This document shows positions 57,601-64,000 of a DNA stretch of 64,000 bases, piece by piece; within the stretch, counting starts at the first letter, position 1, and each line of letters opens with the position of its first letter. Origin of the DNA: Gonapodya prolifera JEL478. Taxonomy: Eukaryota > Monoblepharomycota > Monoblepharidomycetes > Monoblepharidales > Gonapodyaceae. The stretch lies in the NCBI GenBank assembly GCA_001574975.1, contig KQ965740.1, positions 216,103 through 280,102 of the forward strand, given 5' to 3'. The position numbers and the translations under genes are program-made. The notes beneath the pieces are model-generated. The model was not told where the DNA came from and made no database searches. It worked only from the letters and a program-made list of their open reading frames with translations.

Positions 57601-60521
57601 TTGTCCTCCGCCGTTCACATTTGCAAACGGGGACGACACAATCGGTCCGGTGTTGTTAGACGATTGCAACTTCGCTGCGTTTCGGAAAAGGCCTGCTGGT
57701 ACGGCAGTCAGGGGGGTTACACCTGGCTTGAGTCTTGTGTGAGAGGGATCACTCGATGGCGATGGACGGACGTCCTTCACCACTCGTCGAGGTTTCGCCT
57801 CCGTTATTCGCTTCACAGGCATCTCATTCCAATCCGTCCCGACTGTAAGATCAATCTTGTTTCTGGTGAACTTCCTTTCAAACTCGGGAATCATCAACGG
57901 CGCTGGTGGGCCACCGGAACGCGTAACTCCCATTACCAACTGAAGGTCCGAGACTCCCTCGCGCTTGGCATCCACGATGCGCCGATTGCAGTGTTTGGAA
58001 AAATCTTTGTGTGCGAAAGTGTGTTCGAGTGAGAAGTAGACCACCAAGGAAATATGGCTGCACGAACACTCACTTCCTTTCGCTACCAGAGCTACCCTCA
58101 CCGCCATCCGCCCATCATCCTTTTCTGTGATTTCAACACCTTCCACATTCCCATTGAGAACATTCTCCTCTAATTCCCCTTCATCCATTCCCCACATTTC
58201 CTCCATCTCATCCACATCCCACTCGTCCATCCTCTGCGTGCCGTCAGGGCTTGGCTTGTATCTGACCGTGGACCTTGCAATGGCGACCAAACTCGCCGCT
58301 CTGACCTGATCAAAGTACGTCTCTGCCACACACGCCTGAAGAGGATCTGTATCCTCACTCGAAACCAGCTGGAAGAATAGTGCAGCGTTTCCCATTTGAC
58401 CCTGCGCAATGTGCCGCTTGGCGTCTGTCACACGTGCTCCTGGAGGTGGCGGCGTACGGAACTGAATCAGCTGATGTAACTCGATGGCACGCGTGACACG
58501 AGGGTCGAAAAAGATCTCCGAGCGCCAGTGTCTCTCCCCTCGAGTGACTAAGTTGTTCTCATTAGGAAAGAGGAGGAGATGGTATGCGCGGAACTCGGCT
58601 TCATTTGGTGAAGGGTCCCCAAGATTGTCATCGTAAATCTCCATGAGGGATTTGAGGACTGAAAAATAACCCGTTCGAGGCGGCATCACAGGAGGGTATC
58701 GGATATAGGTGCTTAAAACATGCGTTCCCGTCCGCATCAATTGTGCACTCACATCGCTGCAACCTCTCCAAGTTCTGCTTTGGCGAGTTATCTCCATCCT
58801 CATCCTCTTCTCTGCACACGTGTCCCGCTAAAATCACATAGCGCACCATGATCTCGTACAACTGCATCGCCTCGGGCCCCGTTTGTCCCTGCACAGACAG
58901 ATCATGGGAGATGGCCCTCATTCGGTTATCCAGAAACTTGTGCACGTCAAGAAGTGGTCTGCCGGACGACACCAGGATGTCGCACAGTAGATGGTCGAGG
59001 GTTTGCTATTGCGGAGGACATGAAACGAGGTCGCCATAGAAGGAGAGTACCGGGAGGTAGCGGAAGAAAAAGTCAAACCAGAACCCGAATTATCCGCACA
59101 CCGTCCATTTTGAACTCACAAGTAAGGCCGTTGGTGTTCGAATTTCGTCGGGTAGAATAATTTTGCCCGCTTCACTGCGGCGGAACTGGCCCACCATCAA
59201 GTCGTAATCAAGATCACCGTTGGGGTCCTTAGTTTTGAGGGAGAGTGATCAAATATGAGTTTGGTACCGGTGACAAAAGAGAACGTGTCATTAGCACCAG
59301 CAGATATTGGGACTCTGCTTTCCACCATAATGATTTGTTGGCATTGCCACATCCCAGAAGTCATCCGCAGGCATACATTGCCGGTCGTTCCACCTATCCC
59401 ACCTCCAATACTACCTACCATCTCCCACGAGTCCACACCCTGCTGTGACACTCTCTCATATCTCTCGAACACGGGGCACATCTCCTCACACTCCCCTTCC
59501 ATGTGAACGGCGTCGTCGAGGCTGCGCGGGAGGTCTGGATCGGCCATCTTGCCCTGCGCCACGTAGCTGCGCTTAAGCCGCTCCCGATCGGCTTTCATGA
59601 TGTTGTACTCCCGGGTGGCGTCCTGCACGAGAAGCTCGGATTTGGCGGAGCGACGGTTGGAGGACCTGAAAGGCAGCGCGATGTTGGATTTCAGGCATAA
59701 ACGTAGTGACCTTTTACGTCTATAATCGACCGTTGAGGATTGTCGCGAAATGGGTTGCGGGGCTGTGGAATCGTATCCCTCCCCCAGAGAGTCTTCGGCC
59801 ATCCGGCGACCAACGCCAGCTTGCGCGCCTCTTTCGCCAACAGTGCGCTTGAAAACACGATAAAACCATCGTGTGTTGGCTTGGTAAAGGTGGTGGGAAT
59901 TCCCCCGATAGAGCGAAGTGGAATATATGGTCCTTTCGACTGACTCCTCTAGACTCACTGTAAAAACTTTCCTAGTCCTGGAACAGCCTGAATCTGAAGC
60001 CCTCTAGTCGTGGGCGGTGGAGGCGATGCCGTCCCATCAGACATCGAATCAAGGTAGTCTGGCGGAGATGACACGATTGGGGGTGGGGGAGCGGGAGATG
60101 GTCGTTTTCCATTAGCTGCGGACGGCATTCCAAAGCGAGCTGCACGGGCAGCCATTAGCTCCTGCGATGGAGGGGGTGAAGGGGAGAGTGACACAGAGTT
60201 TGCCGGTGTAGGTTGCCGCGTAGGCTTGGCAGAAGGGCGTGACAGAAATATCCCAGATGGCGCAATGTGGGGAGAAGGGGCAAAGTAGTCTTCCTGAAGA
60301 ACATCTTCTGGGGTGGGACTGGGACTGGGGTTGGTTTCCTTGGCCTGCCCGCTTCCATGAAAACCACCACGGCCTGGCCCGGCACCACGACCATGAGGCG
60401 GGCGAGATCCTGATCGTCCGCCTCTCTGCGCGCTCTGTCCCCGTTGGCTCTGGTGTGCTCCGCGTGCCGGTTTGTTGGGGTTGAGCGACCCGAATGCAGA
60501 CGGTTTTCGGGGCGGATTCAT
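54654..60521 (-). CDS. SAC3: SAC3/GANP mRNA-export scaffold (TREX-2), long form
   Basis: SAC3 is the scaffold of TREX-2, which ties transcription and mRNA export to the nuclear pore. Start at 60521 (MNPPRKPSAFGSLNPNKPA) opens a Gly/Arg/Pro-rich N-terminus of about 170 residues. The exon at 59197-59958 has the SAC3 entry motif GECEEMCPVFERYERV; then RTPTALLRTLTYLV, LLDVHKFLDNRMRAISHDL (58950) and the helical SAC3/PCI body in the exon 56776-58803 (TGYFSVLKSLMEIYDDN, PNENNLVTRGERHWRS). A frame stop at 56776 follows a donor-like gtgaga, and the next downstream open frame (54654-56750) carries what looks like the C-terminal SAC3/MCM3AP region: IQWLRHKFLGVDEVPPVD, LRSVLKALPRSGGVPVLALY, FLIDSINDQIRRVSALL. 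I therefore join them as one gene of roughly 1800 residues; the joining intron near 56735-56770 would be only about 35 nt, so a two-gene reading (56776-60521 and 54654-56708) is possible. Confidence 0.75.
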
Positions 60522-60876
60522 CGCGGTGCGCGCGCGTGGGCGCAGTCGAGGAGGGAGGGGCCGCGGGAGAAGGGGGAAGGCGATTGCCTCCTCTGGGGTG
60601 TAATATGACCAAAGCCAGGAGGACAGCCGTGCACAGGCCACGACCCCTGTGCACGGGTCTAGTGCTCGCACACTGTGGCAGCTCTCACCAGACAGCAATC
60701 CAGATGGACTTTGACCGTGCAGATAAAGTCGGAGCCATTTCTGGAAGCTGAGGAGACAACTTTACCCCCGTCGTTCTGGAGAACAAAAGAGAAGATTCGA
60801 AAAGGTTTCATAACGTTATGAAAATCATCGCCCAATCGCATTCAAAGATATAACAAAAGACACAAAATCTCGAGTA

Positions 60877-63792
60877 TTAGTGGTGTGCAAACCACCATGA
60901 CCGCATTTGCGCAACGTCCTTCAGCGTGTCACGCGACATTACTCCTCCATATCTTCGGCCATAGCAGCGTTCATTCTGCTGTTCCCATGTCCCCTAGAAA
61001 GGAAAATAGCATGGTAGATGAATAACTCGTGTAAGCGGGATCAGACGACCAGACGAAATACCAACATTGAAGCCACCTCCCAAACCCCCAGAGCCTCCCT
61101 GTTTCTAATCCTTCTTTCTTTCTCTGACCGAGCCTTATCTTTGAGTTGTACGTTGCTCCGATTCACGAGGATGTCTCCAAGCTCAATATCATACAGTATC
61201 TCCCTCCAACCACAACCGTACCTTGAATTTGGTGGGGCGGTTGAGTCAATTGGCCCACGCCACCGCAGTTAAACAACTTACTTTGCGAGACCCCTCTCCA
61301 ACGCATCGACCTCAACCTGCGTCCACATTTTCTTCTGTCTCGGTTGCTTCTTCTTTACAATGATTTGTGCAGGAGGGGCTCTGGGTAGTGGGGGAACTGG
61401 GTCGAGGTACTGCACAGGTCCTCGGACTGGAAATTCTTTCTGGGGTGTGTCAATATCGATAATACTTCCGGCGGAGGGGCGAGGCATAATACTTGAGGAT
61501 CCAGTGGCGCGATTTGGCGCACTGCTACTGGAAGATGCCATGGCTTTTTCACGAAGGGCATGAAACCCAAGAACTTTGTTTCCCATCAATTCTGCTCCAA
61601 AAAAATGTCAACGGATGAATCGCATCTCAATTTTGTTCATGCCTCACCTGTGACTTTCACGGTGCCATCGAAAGTCACCTTCCTTGAGTTGCTGGAGCTT
61701 GAGTCACCGAGGACCTCTGTAGCCTTTCCTTTCCCCTTCGGGCTTGAATCAGCAAACGCCCGGCGTTTAGCTTCGACAGCGGCAAGGGCGCGTGCGTTCC
61801 TATTCTGCCGCAATGAGCTCTATGGTACCACAACAGGGATCTCGCAAAAACATCACCAACCGTTCATCCACCCCATCGTCTTCGTCTTCAAACATCTCAG
61901 GGTCGATTCTTCTCCTCTTGGAAGTCCGCGCCGAGCCCACCGAATCACGACGCGGCAGACGGCTGATGACAGATGAGTAGGCGGTGGTGTTTCTGTCACA
62001 GTTTGGGATGAGGATATGCCACTCATTACAGAAGAAGGGCGACGTACACTTGAGAGTTCTTGGACACCGCCAACTCGTCTTCTTCCTCTTCTGCGAGCTC
62101 ATCCACGTCTTCTCCGACCGCTTGTTCCTCGTCTTCTTCGTCCGCCTTTTCGGCCTCTCGACCACCCCTGCTCCCGCCTCTTGTGTCGTCTACCTCCTCC
62201 TCTTCTTCCAACTCCCTCACTGGCCGCTTTCGCTTCGGCTTTTCCTCCTCCTCCGAGCCTGACACATTCTCTTCGGACTCTTTAGCCCGCCTCGCGGCCC
62301 GAGCGGCGCGTGGACTTTGTGGGATTCCACGGCGGATTGTAGCGGCGGATGTTTGACCAGAAGCACTGGATTCTGACCACACCTCCACGAGTGGGGGAAT
62401 CTGGCGGCGAGAAGGGGCAGGACTTTGTTATCTACCGAAGGACACACTGGCATCTCTTTGCCAAAAATCACAAACAAACCTCCTTGGATATGTCGACAAG
62501 AACGTTGCGGATGTAGTTGCGAGTTCTGAGCCACGTATTATCAAACGGGTAGGAACTCGCGAGATGGGCAGGACCCTTCTTGTATGCGGCGATCAGCTGC
62601 CATAGCGACCAGGGAGGTTGGAGGGGGGAACCACGAATGCGTACGAAAAACATCAACGAAAATAGTCCGTCTTCTTGCAGGTAATGACAAGAAGGCTGAA
62701 TCCCACCTCGCTCCGACGTTCCTCCGCATCCGCAATCATCTTTTTCCTGGCCTCAATCCAGCGCTTGCGGGTGTTTCCCGCACTAGCACTAACTACGCGG
62801 GACATTGCCGAGGCCGCAAGTGACCTAGGGCCAAGATATTGTTCGACGAGGTTGGGTGTTCCAGCGATAAGTGCTGCGATAGAAGACTTGAAGCGGATGG
62901 GGAAATAAAATGGAATTGGTACAAAAGATTTCGTCTGAATGCTTTACTCACCTGTGTCAGTAGCTCTAATGCAACCTCGCGGACGCCATCGCCAACGTCG
63001 ATGCCTGCGTCACTAGTCACGTCGGTGAGAATATCGACCGCTGCTTGTGAGAGGTCTTCCGGCGAGGCAGTTGCAAGTTGGGAGAGCAAACGGCGAAGGT
63101 CCACGATGACTCGGAAATGGGATCCTGTTGGGAGGTCAGTGTCTGGAAGAGATGGTGAAAATAAAAATAGTGTCGACGAAGTTGTGCCATTAATGGAGAA
63201 AGATTTTCATCATAGTGAGTCCACTTTGACCGGTTGGAGAGGGAGGATGGTATCCCATGCTCACTCAATCCTCAGGCACGCCGAGCAACCAAGTTGTATG
63301 CTGTGCGTATTTGCATCTTCCACGACAACCATGACTTTCGCTGTACACTCACATTCCAGTTCATCCCCCGCCTCTCCAGCTTTCGCAATAAGCTTGGTGA
63401 GCCGTTGACTGAGTGCTTTTTGCGTGACAAGCGCGGTGCTGGTGCGAATTGGTTTTCCTGATCTGTCAAGATCGAACGCTTCGTGGAGGAGGCTGACGTG
63501 GTGAGTGGGCGGTGGCGGTCAACATGGAACGATGGAGAGAAGCTCCTCACGGGAAATATATTCGGAAACTGTCTACTCACTTCACGATTGCCTCCACTCT
63601 TAGCGCTGCTGTGTATGGAGCACCCCTGTACGGTATGGGAACGGCAGTCAGTCTTGTCACCAGTCGATATCGTTGCTGGGCACTCCGATCTTCATGATGG
63701 CGTCGGCGCTCAGTCAAATTTCAAACGTACTCTTTACGCTGGAGAGTGCGAGCGCCATCGCTGCCACCGACCGCTCGCTTTTTGGGAGGCAT
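60877..63792 (-). CDS. Telobox Myb protein (Tbf1/Taz1/TRF-like telomere-repeat binding factor)
   Basis: Such proteins bind TTAGGG-type repeats at telomeres or in promoters (Tbf1, Teb1). Start at 63792 (MPPKKRAVGGSDGARTLQRK). A large helical region follows in several exons: RLTAVPIPYRGAPYTAALRV (63620), GKPIRTSTALVTQKALSQRL, VIVDLRRLLSQLATASPEDL (63080), SIAALIAGTPNLVEQYLG (62880), LIAAYKKGPAHLASSYPF (62570); it occupies the place of the TRFH dimerisation domain, but I cannot prove that fold by eye. Then an acidic, Glu-rich linker (62060-62340), a Ser/Lys linker with RKVTFDGTVKVTG, and the Myb domain split by an intron at 61279: KKMWTQVEVDALERGLAKYG, then GWREILYDIELGDILVNRS and the telobox core NVQLKDKARSEK (consensus VDLKDKWRN). 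The last exon is short and its end uncertain (60877, or 60939 in another phase). About 640 residues. Confidence 0.78.
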
Positions 63793-63918
63793 GTTGGTTC
63801 CAAACTGCTCCAACCGCGGGTAGGGTTAGGGTTCGGGTGAATTTCACCGGCAATTTTCCATCGCAACACAAACAACCTGTTGGGCATTTAAAGCCTTCTT
63901 CATTTGCGTCGCCACAAA
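63793..63918. promoter_or_regulatory. Divergent promoter with telomere-like motif
   Basis: 126 bp lie between the start codons of the telobox gene (-) and the next gene (+). At 63818-63833 there is gggtagggttagggtt, which holds two overlapping TAGGGTT units, 26 bp from the telobox gene's ATG and about 86 bp from the other ATG. This is the motif that telobox proteins bind in other fungi. Confidence 0.6.
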
Positions 63919-64000
63919 ATGACGTCGGACCTTCTCTCGCAGCTCAAATCCATCGCGAACTCCGACAAGGACGAGGACCCCACGCTCACGGAGCTCAACA
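63919..64000 (+). CDS. Start of a gene, partial at window edge, unknown
   Basis: An ATG at 63919 opens MTSDLLSQLKSIANSDKDED and continues PTLTELN to the window edge. 27 residues are not enough to name the product. It is divergent from the telobox gene and shares its promoter. Confidence 0.55.
   Translation, partial: MTSDLLSQLKSIANSDKDEDPTLTELN

Noticed and set aside
1-64000. tRNA, rRNA or CRISPR features
   Set aside because: I looked for tRNA-like GGTTCRANNCC boxes and rRNA landmarks on both strands and saw none that convinced; CRISPR arrays are not expected in a fungal nucleus and the only spaced repeats are the minisatellite.

Overview
The window is nuclear DNA of a fungus. It is gene-dense, with many short introns (GT..AG, mostly 45-120 nt), moderately GC-rich, and the genes lie on both strands without operons. 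A CFAP45 gene (an inner-microtubule protein of motile cilia, 24.8-27.3 kb), beside clearly fungal genes, points to a flagellated, zoosporic fungus (chytrid, monoblepharid or blastoclad). A mitochondrially targeted protein with the shape of the TM1266 hydrogenase-associated family would fit a lineage with anaerobic ability, but that is inference. Two single N characters in homopolymers (25564, 39737) show it is a draft assembly.

Layout. 0-4.5 kb: the 5' part of a THI6-type thiamine phosphate synthase, divergent from a small SR splicing protein, which converges on a WW/FF protein of the TCERG1/Dre4 type with an RS-rich tail. 4.9-8.0 kb: a multi-exon membrane protein I cannot name. 8.1-12.3 kb: CSE1/CAS importin-alpha re-exporter. 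12.5-17.1 kb: a head-to-head pair, PA2G4/EBP1 and WDR55/Jip5, with only 66 bp between start codons. 17.3-17.9 kb: an 81-residue single-pass membrane protein. 17.9-23.5 kb: gene-poor stretch with fragmentary dispersed repeats, a 62-bp minisatellite and one doubtful gene. 23.5-27.3 kb: aspartate-semialdehyde dehydrogenase divergent from CFAP45. 27.7-30.7 kb: B-type cyclin. 31.4-34.1 kb: ABCG half-transporter. 34.3-36.5 kb: seven-helix receptor fused to an RGS domain. 37.3-38.1 kb: mitochondrial TM1266-like protein. 38.6-41.1 kb: secreted Ser/Thr-rich protein. 41.7-45.9 kb: very RGG-rich Barentsz-like RNA-binding protein. 46-48.8 kb: orphan genes and a repeat-derived relic. 48.9-54.5 kb: Rim15/Greatwall kinase. 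54.7-60.5 kb: long SAC3/GANP mRNA-export scaffold. 60.9-63.8 kb: telobox Myb protein, whose promoter carries a telomere-like TAGGGTTAGGG motif. 63.9 kb to end: start of another gene.

Functional themes. RNA processing and export: SR protein, TCERG1-like, Barentsz-like, SAC3. Nuclear transport and ribosome assembly: CSE1, EBP1, WDR55. Mitotic control: cyclin B and a Greatwall-family kinase, which act on the same switch in known systems. Signalling at the membrane: 7TM-RGS.

The exon structures were read by eye. Outer ends of genes are usually firm to a codon, but internal splice sites are approximate where stated. I did not find one gene cluster that makes up a plainly new system; the strongest leads are the telobox gene with its own presumed target motif, the mitochondrial TM1266-like protein, the 7TM-RGS receptor, and the unnamed membrane and orphan genes.
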